Shown: positions 9,503 through 22,369 of the stretch, one piece after another | Layout: each line of letters starts with the position of its first letter | How positions within the stretch are numbered: the first letter of the stretch is position 1 | Source of the DNA: Enoplosus armatus | Taxonomy: Eukaryota; Chordata; Actinopteri; Centrarchiformes; Enoplosidae | Length of the DNA: 64,000 bases | NCBI RefSeq assembly: GCF_043641665.1 | Contig: NC_092200.1 | Span: 18,931,423 to 18,995,422 of the forward strand | Direction: 5' to 3' | Made by a program: the position numbers and the translations under genes | The notes under the pieces: generated by a model | Database searches by the model: none | What the model was told of the DNA's origin: nothing | The model's input: only the letters and a program-made list of their open reading frames with translations

Positions 9503-12479
9503 CTGCCCCAACATCAGCCATACATCTCCTGGTAATTTTCATGTCCAAGGAACATACTAAGCTAATACTATAAAAAAAAATATATATATATGGGGCATTT
9601 ATGCACTGCAATTTCTTGTTACTTCTTGGCTAATATGTATAGGGTATGACTTTATGACTGCACCTCGTCCAACTAATGCATCGTATTCTTCATCACTGAC
9701 TGGACCCCATCAACGACAAAGGTTTAATTCACACACACACACACACTCCCGGGCGGACATCTGTAAAGCTGCATAATAACCGAAATGAAACATCTGGTTA
9801 GCGAGGCAGAGAGGGGCCTAATGGAGAACAACAACACCGAATCCATCTTGGTGTCTGACTGACGTCTGCCAGTGACAGTGAAGCTTTATGCTGAAGCCGG
9901 GAGCCAGTTGGCCAGTCGGTGACGGATGGAGAACTGTGGCCTCGGGGTTCGCACTGCAGGTCCGACTGCGAACAAGAGACCCTCTCTTCAACAGGCACTT
10001 CATTCTTGTCTTGACTGCGGGCCAGCGAGCCGCTGCTGTGGGCAGACGTGTGAGCGTGCTGTTTCTGGAGATTTTTAATCAGCGAGAAACACAAAATATT
10101 GACAGATAAATACAGTGCCCACGTAATGCGCCAACCAGCGACCCTACTGCAAAGGAATTGACTTTAAATCCGACTGCAAATAACCAGAGCTGGTTAGGAC
10201 GGAGTGGTGGTGGTGGTGGAGGTACAGCATCAACAGAGGGGAATTCCTGTTCAAAATCATTTCAAAACCGCTTGCCAAGCCTTAAAAATGTTGTGGTAGA
10301 ACAATGACAAGGGCGCCGCAGGCTGAGATGGGCCATGTCCTCCTCCGCCCAACCTTAACAGCAATGGTGGACCGGTGGCTTTCCATCTCAAAAGGAGTCA
10401 TCCGGCTGGTTTCGCCCAGCAGAGGAAGGTCATGGACTCTGCTGCCGGGGTCGCGCAGAGTGGAGTCACCCCGAGGCTGCCGCCAAGACACCGCTATCAA
10501 GATCAAGATACGCTCCACACTTGGGAGAAAGGTCTGGCTCAACCCGTGGTCGTTCTGGGAGAGGGTATTTATCTAAACCAATCACAATCATCTTGTGGCG
10601 GTACTAAGCCCAGGATGCATGCCCTTGGAAAATAGCGTTGTGGGGGGGGGGCACATAAAACAGTAAACGACGTATGTAGACGATGTGATTTTACAATTTT
10701 ACAACGTTTACTGTTAAAAAGGACGAACACAGCTTGATCCTCGGTGTCCTAGAGGTGGAGGCTGCCTATGCTTTAGCTCTGGAGGAGCGACGGGGGACTA
10801 CGATAAGACTAAGACACCCCAGACAGGACCAGGACGTGGAACCAATGGATTTCATCACTTAAGAGCGTACACCCGGGGATTGTCAGGATAAAGGGGGTTT
10901 CACTTTGCGGCAAAAACAAACTAGTTTGTATGAAGTGCCCAAGCGTGTTACGTCAGAAGTGTTTTTTTTAACTTCACACTTTCAGGCAGGATGAAAAGCC
11001 TGATGTTAATGAGAAGGCAAGACGCAGTGAATCATACAAACGGAGATAAAGGAGCACACTTTGAGTCAGGCGTTAATAGCGTTGCACTCAGGTGCGCACA
11101 CCTGGCTATTTGTTCCACGAAGTCGGCCTGATGGTCAGATTTTCCGTTTTGGAAAGTTCAGCCGGGAACACTCTCGTCATAGATTAAACCACTGAAGGCT
11201 CCGCTCTTAAGACGCTTCCTGGATTAGCCAGCATGCTAAACCAAAACAAGGGGGGGGCCAATGGCGAGCAGCCCCATGGGTATACAAGGGCGGGCCCGAA
11301 GCAAGACGGTGAATACCGTTTTTTAGCCTTTGAGCCACGTTAGGACTCTAGAACTAGAGAAAGGAACTAGTAAGTGGATTTCAGTGGGTGATATAATGGG
11401 ACACTGTAGTACACAGAGGAGCATGTTATATGTTTTTAACTCAAAGGACTATCTATCCATCCCAGATGACCTCAGTACATCTGTAAGAAGAAATGATTCA
11501 TCACACCCCCGCCCCCGCACCCTGCCAGTGGGCCCTCCCTCGCTGGCCCCTCGCCATTCATGCCTGTCGAGGGCAAGGATGTAGCCGCACGGGGCCAAAG
11601 CGCTGACTCCAGCCCCTGACATCCTCCTCGCTCACGACCTCTGACCCATCACAAAGGGGGGGGCGCCTCCCTGGACAGGGATTTCCCCGCTGTTTGACGA
11701 CCATGCGGCACAAAAAGCCGCCTGGCCCTGTTGACACGGGCATTAAGAGGGACAATGGGGGGGACAGACAGGGAGCCCCCCCCCCCCCCCCCCCCCGGAA
11801 AACAACACTTCCCGGATGGGCATATTGGCAAATCACCATATCTGTCCCACCTGAATGGTTATCTGAAACTTATCTGACAGACTATCAGAGTCTCAGCTTT
11901 CGGGGCTCGTATATCCTTCATTTGGTATATTCACAGTATATATCAAAATCACAGAGACAGCCCCCCCCCCCAAGGAAAATATGACTTTTGTTTCCAGAAC
12001 ATTCATCTACTTCTCAAAGTCTTCGGGGGGTTACATCTTCAGGCTTCTAAAAGGTATTAAAAAAAAAAAAAAAAAAAAAGGAATCCCTCTTTAGTTGAAC
12101 TTTTTTTTTTAAAGGGGATACAAGCCCCAAAAAATGTGGCAACCACTGCTCTAAAAGAAGCCCCGCACCATGACATTTGACCATTTTCAAACTGCTTTTT
12201 CATTCCAGTACACTTAATTCTGCACCCCACCGTCTACCATTACGCCTTACGACCACGCTCATGCGGTCAACGCGTCGCGGAGGCCGGTACGTCACGCGCG
12301 CCGGTCATGTGACGCGTTTAAAGCGGCCAAACTGTTCGCGGTCTGCATTGTTCACAGCGCGCGGTGACCTCCCAAACAGCCTCTGCGGTGACTCCCGCTA
12401 ATGAGCCAGTGCGACACGAACAAACGCTACTCCGTGCGCGTAGAAATTCTGAAATATCGATCCCGATTGCTTTTTTTCT

Positions 12480-12640
12480 TCCAGCTAAACGCCGAGCGCC
12501 GCAGGAAATCATTCCTGCCTGTGGCCATCAAACTCTTCAACGCCTCCCTCTTGAGTGTCAGACACTCTGGACTTATTTCACCTGTCAAAAACTACCACCT
12601 CATTATTTATTCCTTATTCTCTATTTATATTTCACCAGTG

Positions 12641-12683
<43 letters not shown>

Positions 12684-12818
12684 TTTTTTACTTGTATTTT
12701 CCACTTAAATATTGTAAATGTATATATTTTGACATACTTCTCATTTCTAAATTTCTTGAGCGGGAGCACCTATAATGTGTGTCATTTCTCCCCGGGGATC
12801 AATACAGTTTTGTTTTGT
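12480..12818 (+). mobile_element. LINE 3'-end remnant
   Basis: The first part translates to a fragment like 'ERRRKSFLPVAIKLFNAS', which resembles the C-terminal end of LINE ORF2 proteins in fish. The 3' part ends 'gagcgggagcacctataatg ... ccccggggatcaatacagtt'. The same arrangement of untranslated tail, including 'cttaaatactgtaaatgt'-like and 'gggagcacc' segments, occurs at 41960-42163. Truncated at the 5' end, as is usual for LINE insertions. An (AT)n run has expanded inside it. Clade (L2/Rex-like) is a guess. Confidence 0.65.
12642..12680. repeat. (AT)n microsatellite inside LINE tail
   Basis: AT dinucleotide run of about 19 units within the LINE 3' untranslated remnant. Confidence 0.95.
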
Positions 12819-13379
12819 TTTTTGCTGTGAAACTAAGCTAAGGCTCACTTTTTCTTCTTGTTCTTGTTCTTGTTCTTGTTCTTCTCCCTTGGTTCTGGCT
12901 CGTTTCTGGAAAAAAACCAAAAATGAAAATCAGACTGGACCTTGATAAACAAAGAAACCACTTTATTTATTTATGCATGTATTTATTTATTTATTTATTT
13001 TAAGACTTTAAGAGTTTACAGTGAGAATGTAGGGAGACCATGCTGGTGCGTCCTCTTACTCAAATATTTTGCCAGTCTGTTTTGAAACTTTTCCTGGTTA
13101 CAGGATGTGCTCTCTAAATATTTATTTTGAGGGGCATCAGCTCCTTTGAGACAATGCTAGATTATTATATATATATTTTTTTTTTATTTCAGAGACACTC
13201 TTTTAGTTAAACATGCTGTATTTAATAAATAATGGGGGCAAGCCTCCACCATCACAGGCAATGCTTGCATAAAAGTAGCCTGACTGTGATGTTTTAACCC
13301 CCCCCCCCCCCCAAAAAAAAAAAAATCTCACATTGTTACATCTGTGTGAATCAACTCCAAACGTGTAGCGTGAATATCT
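12819..13379. other. Sequence upstream of the RECK 5' region
   Basis: Contains a (TTCTTG)n tract at 12852-12885, a TTTA-rich tract around 12961-13002, and C and A homopolymers at 13300-13325. No gene is seen. The first CpG-containing sequence that could be promoter begins only near 13400. Confidence 0.5.
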
Positions 13380-13399
13380 GTTTCAACATCTGCTTTTGT

Positions 13400-13621
13400 T
13401 ACCGTTAGCCGGTCTCGGTTCTCCGTTCTGCGCATGTCCGCCGCGGCCACATACACATAAACCGGAGGCTGTGGCCGGGGAGAGAGAGAGGGAGGGGGGA
13501 GAGAGAGAGAGAGAGAGAGAGTGAGAGAGAGAGAGAGTTAACAGGGGATCCATGGAGCGTGTCGCGGCAGCAGTGTTTTCTATGTCTTCTTGTCCACGAT
13601 GCACTTTAGGATTGCAATAAG
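13400..13621 (+). promoter_or_regulatory. Probable RECK promoter/5' UTR with GA tract
   Basis: The 220 bases before the RECK start codon are locally CpG-rich ('ccgttctgcgcatgtccgcc' followed by gcggcc, 13421-13446) and contain a purine-only (GA)n tract at 13480-13537 on the coding strand. No TATA box is obvious. The transcription start cannot be placed from sequence alone. Three small upstream reading frames start at 13434, 13552 and 13599 (see findings). An in-frame stop (tag, 13607-13609) separates the chosen start from anything upstream. Confidence 0.5.
13480..13537. repeat. (GA)n polypurine tract
   Basis: About 58 bp of GA-rich purine sequence with one T interruption (13522), ending 84 bp before the RECK start codon. 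Confidence 0.9.
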
Positions 13622-13694
13622 ATGCGTGTGTGTTTCCAGATAATCAGCGTCTTCCTCGCCGTGAACTTCTACTGCCAGCCGCTCCGAGCTCAGG
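13622..13694 (+). CDS. reck: RECK exon 1 (signal peptide)
   Basis: Encodes 24 codons plus one base. The start of the protein reads M-R-V-C-F-Q, then a hydrophobic run (IISVFLAV), then a polar C-terminal part ending LRAQ, which is a good secretion signal. The donor is G|gtgagt. The one leftover base (G) joins the 'at' opening exon 2 to give Asp. An in-frame stop lies 13 bases upstream (13607-13609), so this is the first usable in-frame ATG. The -3 base is A. The first exon is the least conserved part of the family, so the call rests on phase, donor quality and signal-peptide character. Confidence 0.82.
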
Positions 13695-16600
13695 GTGAGT
13701 CCGTCCTGTGTCCATAATTTCAACTCCAGAAGTCTTGCGTGTCCGTGTTGCCGTTGTGTAAACTTGCCGGAAAGATGAAAAAGAGAAAGAAAAGACAGAA
13801 GTGTGTAACACTGAAAAGCCATCTGTTCCTATTGTGCGCTGCGGGACTGCGGGGCTAACTTGTTGATTCGGTGACAGCTGGCATCCTGTTCGGCCCGACG
13901 GATTTCGCCCGTGCACCGAGAACACCACGCCAAACTCCATTCAAAATCTTGTAATGTGACACTGCAACGGTGTTGGTGAACTGGAACGCCTCGCAGACCG
14001 CTCGTTGAGATGTATTCTGAATCATAAAAGTCCCCTGGTAAATTCGGGCGGCGAAAGGTCCGGCACTTTTTTCCATTAAAATCTATAGTTTTTTGACTAG
14101 TTTCTCAACGCTAGCTACCGCCCACCACGGAGTGTTTAAAGCGTTAGGTGTGAAGTGACTGTGGGTATAACGGGGGGTGAAAATACAAGTGTAAAAGTTT
14201 AAATTGGATCATTTTGGAGTATTTCTAGCACGCCGAATTGAAGAGTGCGTCCTCGACATTCACGAAAGGTTTTCCGTGGTGTTTTTTCGGGCTTGCGCCT
14301 TTGCCGAAAAGCAAAGCGACGATATCCAGAGTTAATCCGTTATTGGAATGAATGTTAGCATGACGCTCTATCCCACTCGGAAGAACGCGACTTACGGGGG
14401 TTAGCATCCTGTGCGGCGTTTTCTGGGAATAAGGAAATCTTTTTTTGACTATGGCGTAACGTTAGTTAATATACATTTTCCCCTCAGGGGTTACTTCTTG
14501 TAATGTTTGGCTGGTGGCAGGCTAGTTTTGAAAGAAGATTTATCCGGTTCCTTGTGTGACAAATAGCCGGGGATAGGAAGGAAACACAGACATAGCGGAT
14601 CGGTAAAAAAAAAAAAAAAAAAAAAAGTCAAAAGGGACTGTTACCGCGGCGGCAATCGTCATTTTACGTCTTTTACGCCTTCTTGGTTATTGGCAAACAC
14701 ACACAGCTTCTAGGAATCATTCTTGAGATACTTTACGAATCAGCAGGACTCGCTCTGCAATTCGGCACCCATCCAATACTCTGAAAACACATCTACTTCC
14801 ATAAAATACTTCATATTTGAACTGGTCGGAGCGTTACTCCAATGCCGCTCTCTCTCTCTCTCTCTCTCTCCAAAATGCGCCCCAGTAAGCGCTGGCAAGC
14901 TTGGAGCAGAAAGTCATTTTTATTACTTATTTATTTATTTATTTGAATGGAGTTTGGCTGCTGAAGGAAAAGAACCGCAAAACGTGTCAGAATGGACGGT
15001 GTGTTAGCGTAACGGGGGCGCTAATGAATTCGCAGGGACTTGTTAAGTGTCTGCCGGTGTTGTAGGACAACTGGCCTTGAAGTCGCCTTTCACTTGCCAA
15101 TGGGATAAGTCGACGAGGAGCTGCCACTTCGTACTCCCGTCGCTACATTTTGCGAGCCATTTGGGAGGCAAGAAGCCTTCAGCTGTTGCCAGTCTTTAAT
15201 ATCCTTTTGGCCAGCGATGTGTAGCCCAGCCTCCCTTTTAGCAAGTGTCTTCAAGGGGCTCCATGGGCAGGGTTATGAATTGGTCTAACATGCTGGTGGG
15301 TAGGTCTTTGATGTTCAGTCCACATGGGTGCAGGATGTGGATTTGCTCTGGCTAAATATCACTTTGTACAGTGTCTTTTTTTTTTTTTTCTTTCTACTCC
15401 CCCCTGACACATCTGCCAGGAACACGATGAAAGAAACACAGCTCTCAGATCCTCATTTGGGGTGCACATTGTCTCCCAAAGGCCTGTCTGTGACAGCAAT
15501 GACGGTCTCAGGAAATCCGAAAAGGTGTGATAAAAAAAAAGCGCCGTGTGTGTGTGTGTGGGGGGGGGGTGATCAGCCGGTCTCTGCCCCTTAGGAAGAG
15601 AGCGGCTCCTTCTCCAAACTTCCTCCCTCCTCCTCCACCTATTTTGTGTAGAAATTCCATACACCCCCCCCACCCCCTCCACTGAGTTTTGCTGAACTTC
15701 TCTCCTTCATTTCTTTTCATGTTGCGCTTCGGGTATGGAGGGCTAGCCGTGAGAGAATGCATCTGGAACCAATTTGACTCCTCAAAGCAGAAAGGGAGGA
15801 GGGGGGGGGGCGGTTTGGTGGAGGAGGGAAGTGAACGGCAGCCTTTTTCTTTCCATGTCCACTGTGAGCAGGCATGGGCCCGAGTCCCGCAAACCTAATT
15901 ACAGTTTTGCGAACGCAGGATTAAAGTGCAGTGCACAGAGTTGAATTTCTTCGCTATCCCCTTGCTTATAGTGATTCTTGAATTGACTGTGAAATACAAT
16001 GGGGTTTTTTTTCCCCAACCCATTTCTAGTGTTTTGTAAAGGCTATATATATATAGATATATATATATATCTATATATATATAAAGAGAAACGCACCCAG
16101 TGAAATTATGTAAAAGGTTAAGGTCAGTTCTTTGGTTGACCATTTGTCATTTTCTGGGCAAAAATACATTTCAGTACGGGCCAGACTGCTGACCCGGCTT
16201 GTGTTCCCTGGAGATGCCGAGTTCAAAGCACTGCAGCTATCGAAGGCAGCATTCAGCAGTCCCGCCGTAGTTGAGGTTTACGCCAGTAACCAGCGCAGGC
16301 ATTCGCAGAGCAACTCTCAGAGTTGCAGGTTCAGCTGCGGACACGTCGAACAGGCCGCTGCAGCATTGCCGCAATCATTGATACTTCAAAATGCACCACA
16401 TGCACCCCGCTGCTACTTTCTCAACAGTTGCGCAACCAGCGTGCATGTTAGTGAATGTGACATTGCCTCGCTGTTTCGGGGTGGGGTGTCAAGTCAAGTG
16501 GGCAAAATTGCTGGATTATAACTTCTGTTGTAATAAACGCTAGAATGGGACCAGGATCAATAGATAGTGTAATGATAGTTATATGACTGACAGAGCCATA

Positions 16601-19600
16601 CTGCTGGGCCATACACAAAGGGACATTTGTTTGTCCATGTTCAAAAAAAAAAAAAAAAATACATATATATGGCAGAAGCTTAAATCTACTTTGATTTCAG
16701 GCTGCAACAGTAAAAAAAAAAAAGAGGTCGAACATTCCCTAACGTTATGATTGTTGGCTATTCCAGTATAATCACATTATACCCCCACCCCCCCACCCCC
16801 CAGAAGCACTCCTCGTAGAAATGCAATTAAGGTGTAAGTGGAAACTTTATTTTCCATTAAATTTTAATGGGCCGCAGTTGGCTTGATCCTAACAGAACCT
16901 CAGGAACTGTAGTCTGTCAGTTGATTGTTTTGGTTTTGGAGGAGGAGACATGGAAATTAAAGATAACAGGGAACAAAACAAAAAAAAAATGTTTTTCTTT
17001 CTTCAAATGAACTCCATATTGTTTTTGTTGTACTGCATTTCCAAAAAAAAAAAAAAAAAAAATCCGAAATACAACAGTGTTTCTCGTTTGTGGAAATCAT
17101 TGGATGGTGATAGTTTGGAGCAGGTGTTGTATGTGTCAGCTGTGGTCGGAGAGGGAAACCTGTATCATATTAGAACCAGAATCAGTCACACAAAGTCAAT
17201 TTTACTTTGATAGCCCAATATCACAATCACAGTTTGTACTGTAAACCACAAAGTGGAGGAGTAGAGGATCCAGGAGGGTCTGAGCCTGCACCGCCTCCCC
17301 TCCACCACAGGCCACACAAACACAGAGGGGGACAACAGCATTCACACAGAGGCAGAGAGAGAGGGACACATGATTACATGCAAACCGGGGAGAGGTTCAA
17401 TCTCCTGGGGGACTAAAAAGGGGACTAACATTTTTCGATATGCAGAGTATTGCAATAACACATATATTAGGAAAGGTTACCTTTTTTCAGCTGCATAAAG
17501 GAAAACATCTGTTTTATCTAATACGATAAAGCTTTCAGTCTGTTCATCTCACTTCAATCATTTTTATTTCAGCAGAATGGGATTGTCAGAAATGTTGCAC
17601 TGTTTGAATTACAGTCTACAGCAGGGATACTCAACTTGCTTGGCCCGGGTTGCCAGTTTTGCCAGATGACATGATGAGGCCAGGGGCCAGCTAATAATCA
17701 AACAGTGATAGGCCTCGGGCCTTTCTGCCAGAAAGCGTTTCTAACATGGGGTTAACATTGTGAAATGGTCGCCGTTTGGTTAGGTTTAGGCACCAAAACT
17801 ACTTTGTTAGGTTTGGGAAAAAATAATAAGTCAACATAGACTTTTGGTTTCACACGGGACATGAGCGGCAGTCTCCTGGGAGAAAGTCCTGTCTTTCTGC
17901 CAGAAAGCCTTGAAGGCATACGTGCCCCAAGCAGGTCAGGTGTACTTGAGCTTTTTGTGTCACACCTTCTGCGCTGACCTGCTGGAAGTAAAGTGGTAAC
18001 AAGGTAACAAGGCCTGAAGGATGCCGCTAATTGAAAGTTGAAGCAAAAAGACTTTTTCAGCTGAGATTCAAAGGCCTCGACAGAGTCAGACTGTCTCTGA
18101 CGTCAGCAGGAAGATTATTCCAGAGGCTTCTGACTTCTGTTTAACTCCGGAGGACACAGACAGGAGCCCAGTATTCCGAGAGCAGAGAGCCCGGGGCGGG
18201 ACATAAGGTTCGAGGAGATCAGAGGAGATGAGGAGGGGCGAGCCATCAGAAGCCCCATCTCACATGGACAGGGAGCCAATAAAGGGAAGCTGAAACTGGT
18301 GGAAACGTGGCCAAATTCGCTGGTTTTAGTAAAGATCCGAGCTGCAGCATTCTGAACCATTTGGAGACCGAGTGTCCGTCCCGCCCTGCTCCGCTCGCTG
18401 CAGCCGACTGGAGTGGACGCATGTCATTGCTCACGTTAGCAGAGCCTCCCCATTCGTCCGGTCCAGCCTCCCGCTATGCAGCCTGTCTGTCGGTTTCATC
18501 TCTTTCTTGTAACCTTTGTTTGCCCAGTTAAAAAAAGTGCTGCTTTCTCCACATCCCACACAGTCAAAAGGCACATTTGTGCAGAGGCTACGGTCTCGCG
18601 CTGTCGGTCATTGGGCATCTTCACTGGAGCAGGGACCATTAGTTTGCCCACCCACATTTACCCGGCCAGTAACAACGGATTTTAACCTGCAACGTTCAGA
18701 GAAAACGTTTCACTTTCTGTCAGAATCGATTCCTGTTTCATACACTATAAAAGGGGGGCCGTTATTTTCAGGCTTTTACTCCAGTGAAGCGCGCACCAAA
18801 AACCATTCACTCGAGTCTTTAGTCCATTTCAATATGAAACAGAACCGTCAGTTGAGCTATGACCTATACTGCATCCAGCCACCGGGCGGCGATCGAGACG
18901 TTTTGGCTTCCCTTTTGGGGAGCTGACATAATTTTGGATATGTGTTCATAGAATCACAGGAGATCAGAATCGTGATTTTCCCTCTGACCCCAAATCGGGA
19001 ATAGGTTCCCTGCTATCACTTTCATTTCATGGAGGATTTATTATTCCATCCTTTTTTCACTGAACACAGCACACTTCAAACACAGAGGCAATTCCAAGTG
19101 CTTTACACAGGCGAAGAAAAACATGAAAACAGAATACAATCAAATAGGATGGAATAAAATGAAATTTAAAAAAATGAGATGAAATAAAATTCATGAAAAA
19201 AAACAAATGCGGTGCAGTTAGAGTGTAAATGTGTTGTTGTTTTTCACGCAGATTGGAAAGTGGCTAAAGTTGGGGGCGCATTTGAGACCACCGGGGAGCG
19301 CTGGTTCCATCTGTGTGCGGCGTAGTAGCTAAAAGCGGCTTCACCCTGTCTGCTTCTGACTCGAGGTTCAAACCAGCTGACAGCTTCCTGGAGATCTAAG
19401 GGGCCCGACTGGGTTTACATTCTTCAGGGAGATCAGAGATGTGTTTTGGCCCGAGATTGTTGAGTGATTTATGAAACTCGCAGCGGCACTCTCCCCTTCT
19501 ACCTCGCTCTACGTGGCCTCATGCGCCTCATTATGTCGTTTCCCATTACACGCACGGGATGCAGGAGGTCAGGTCTGCGTCGTCCTTTGATTCGGCTAAA

Positions 19601-22331
19601 TTGAATATGAAATGAGGGGGCAGGGCATACTCTGCCATCTGGAGGTGCGCGTGTGTTTGACATCTGCTCTTTCTCTGATAGGATTCAGGTGTTTTTGGAG
19701 GTTTTTTTCGGGGATGTGTGGCTGGTGTGTGTGTGTGTGTGTGTGTGTGTGACTGTATGTTGCCGAGTACACACCTGGTCAGCATGTGGCTGGACTGGTC
19801 ACTCCGGTTCCTTGCGTAACAATACACACACACACACACACACACACACGGTATGGTGCGTATTGGGTGGCACGGTGGTGCTGTGGTTAGCACTGTTGCA
19901 CGGGATGTCGTGCATGTCCCCGTCCACATGTCCAAGTGTACTCCAGCAAGACACTGACCCATAAAGTCGGTGTGTAGACTGTATATAAAGATGGACGGCA
20001 TGACAGCTCCCCAAAAGTGAAGCCAAAACGTCTCGATCGCCCCCCTGGTGGCTGGCTGCAGTATGGGTCATAAGCCCCGCCCCCCTCCAAGTTAGCAGAT
20101 GGGACATGGGCCAAACTAAAAAAAATCAAAGTACAAGTCAAACACATTTTTCCCGAAGATGGTTTCTGTCATTTTAGGTAGTTCTTATCACGCTGAAGTT
20201 TGTTCAAGTGTTCGCTTGGTTTTAATTAATTATTTGATGCTATAAAAACGGGGTGAGACATCATGATTGACAGCTGTGATTGACTGTGGTGTGCTTACGA
20301 CTGGGTCGGGCGGGTGTATGGGTGGGGCCGCAGCCGTATACGGGATGCTTTGGCTTCATTTTTGCACAGCGGGAGGAAGGAGGGATGTGCGTTGGCCATC
20401 TTTACACACACAGTCTATGGTTTAAATAGGTCGTACAGTATGTTAACCAACCATGTCTCAACTTCTTTTTTTTAGAGCTGAGTCCTCCTGAAAGTCAACT
20501 CGTCAACAGATTCCCAAACTGTCCCACTCCTAACCGATTTGATCTGTGACGCTGGCTTTAATATTATATTGAAGAACAACAATACACATAGTTACAGATC
20601 CTCTGGGTCCTGTAAAAGTCCAGGAGAGTATTCAAACAGAGCCCTCCCTGAAGTCTGTTCAAGTTTTCCTCACAGATGTCAGTCTGAGGCGTCTGGCAGA
20701 CGATAGAAGTTCTGTATCAGGAACGAGTAAACGTGCCATTCATCAGCGTCTCCCACTGAACACTGTCGGAGAGGCCGTTTGAAGTGCCGTCAGTGAGGGA
20801 AACTTTATAGAAGCGCAAAAGTTCTTTCATTGTCTCGCATGTCAACAGATGTTACCAAATGCTGACTCAGTTTACTCTGATGCCTTGCGCCTTACTTTTG
20901 TTTTGCGGCGATAGGGATCACTATCAGTATTTCACTCCTCTCAGGGGGTAACCATACCGTACTTCATCCTCCCATGTTTTCTTGTCACTCTGCAGCGGGT
21001 TGGCAAACCAGCATAGAGGACTCAAATCGAGTGAGAACTTAGGGTTAAGCTGCCCTGCCGCCCAAATCACGTTACCTCAACTCGCGCGAGAATCCGGCCC
21101 TGATTTGCTACAGAGCCTGCCCTGAATGTACAGCAGAAGACACAACTCTACCTCTCGGTGTGAAAAGCCCCAGACATATTTACACCATTATAAGCCACTA
21201 AACGTTGCTACATGAAAGATGGTGGGTGCATAGGGGGAAAAAAAACAAAAAAAAAGTTGCATGCACGTTTCTGAGTCTTTCTGAGTTCCCTCCCCCCGCG
21301 CTCCGTTGATCATTCAAACGCTCAGCTCCTGGCGGCAGGGATCTCGATTAATCAATGCACAGGAAGTGACCTTTAGCCTCCACCCATTAAACTCTTCTCC
21401 CCCCGCGGAGTCTGCAGCGGCTCTTGAGGAATGCAGGAAGGAGAGTGGCAGCAGGCTTCTCTGCTCTGCGTGTTATAGTGTGTGTAGGAATACACACACT
21501 ATAACATCTCGTTGCTCTTTCTGGCCGATAAAGACAACGTCAAAAGAGTTACTGGTTCCTGTAATTGTTCTCCTGTCCATACTGGCCGTGAAGAGATCCC
21601 CTCCAAGCGCACCTCCAGTGTAAAGACATGGTGAAAAAGACCAACAGACTAAGGATCCAGCTTCAGTTAGAGCCAGATAGCACTGGCTCACGGCTAAAGC
21701 TAGCAGATAGTGGATAGTCCCGTCTTAGACCAGTTACCACACATCACGTGTGCTTCGCTGCCAAGCATCCTCCAAAGGATACCATTCCAAATGTGTTTTA
21801 GACAGTATTAATGGGGTTTTCCTACCTTACAGACAGTCCAATCCTTCACAAGCCCACTTCTAGAAAGGTCTCTGCAAGGTTTTTTGAAAATGCCAACCAG
21901 TAGCTGCCTGCGAGGAAGGAAAACACCCTTAAGCTGAAGTTAAGGGGAGAATGAAACCAGATACAAAACCTGAATATTCACAATTCTTTAAAGCTGGTTT
22001 ATATGTGTGGCTGGAGGGCGATAAAACGCAGTATATGACGCGCTCGCTTTGTCGGGGGCCTCTCTCCAGTCTCTACCGATTGAGAATGATTTCTTCTCTT
22101 TGATTAATACGCCGTAGTTTGTTTCCTGCTGTCCTTTTAAATACACCGCCAACACCATCCAGCTCATTTTATACGGGAAGAACTTTAATTTGGCTGTTCA
22201 GTCAGGAAAGGGGCGTTAGATGAACGATTCGAACGCATCCTTTTCATCTTAAGAAGGGCTTAATTTAAAGCTTTCTGAAACTTGCAAATCTGAAAAAGAG
22301 TGCCAAGCCACACTGTTATGTCCACTCCTTC

Positions 22332-22369
<38 letters not shown>

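Larger units (their letters stand above)
7352..12479. other. Intergenic region, repeat-rich
   Basis: Holds several GT/CA and AT microsatellites, a hairpin palindrome at 9463-9502, long C or G homopolymers (11770s-11790s and 11961-11971), and a 'ccagtgcctcccaacc' motif near 8611 resembling a hAT-type element end. Open frames such as those around 10304-10635 or 11694-11984 have no domain I recognise and cross low-complexity tracts. No gene is supported. Confidence 0.5.

Noticed and set aside
13552..13620. ATG at 13552 as the RECK start
   Set aside because: It is in a different frame from the splice-compatible frame and stops at 13618-13620; only the ATG at 13622 gives a signal peptide and the right phase at the donor.
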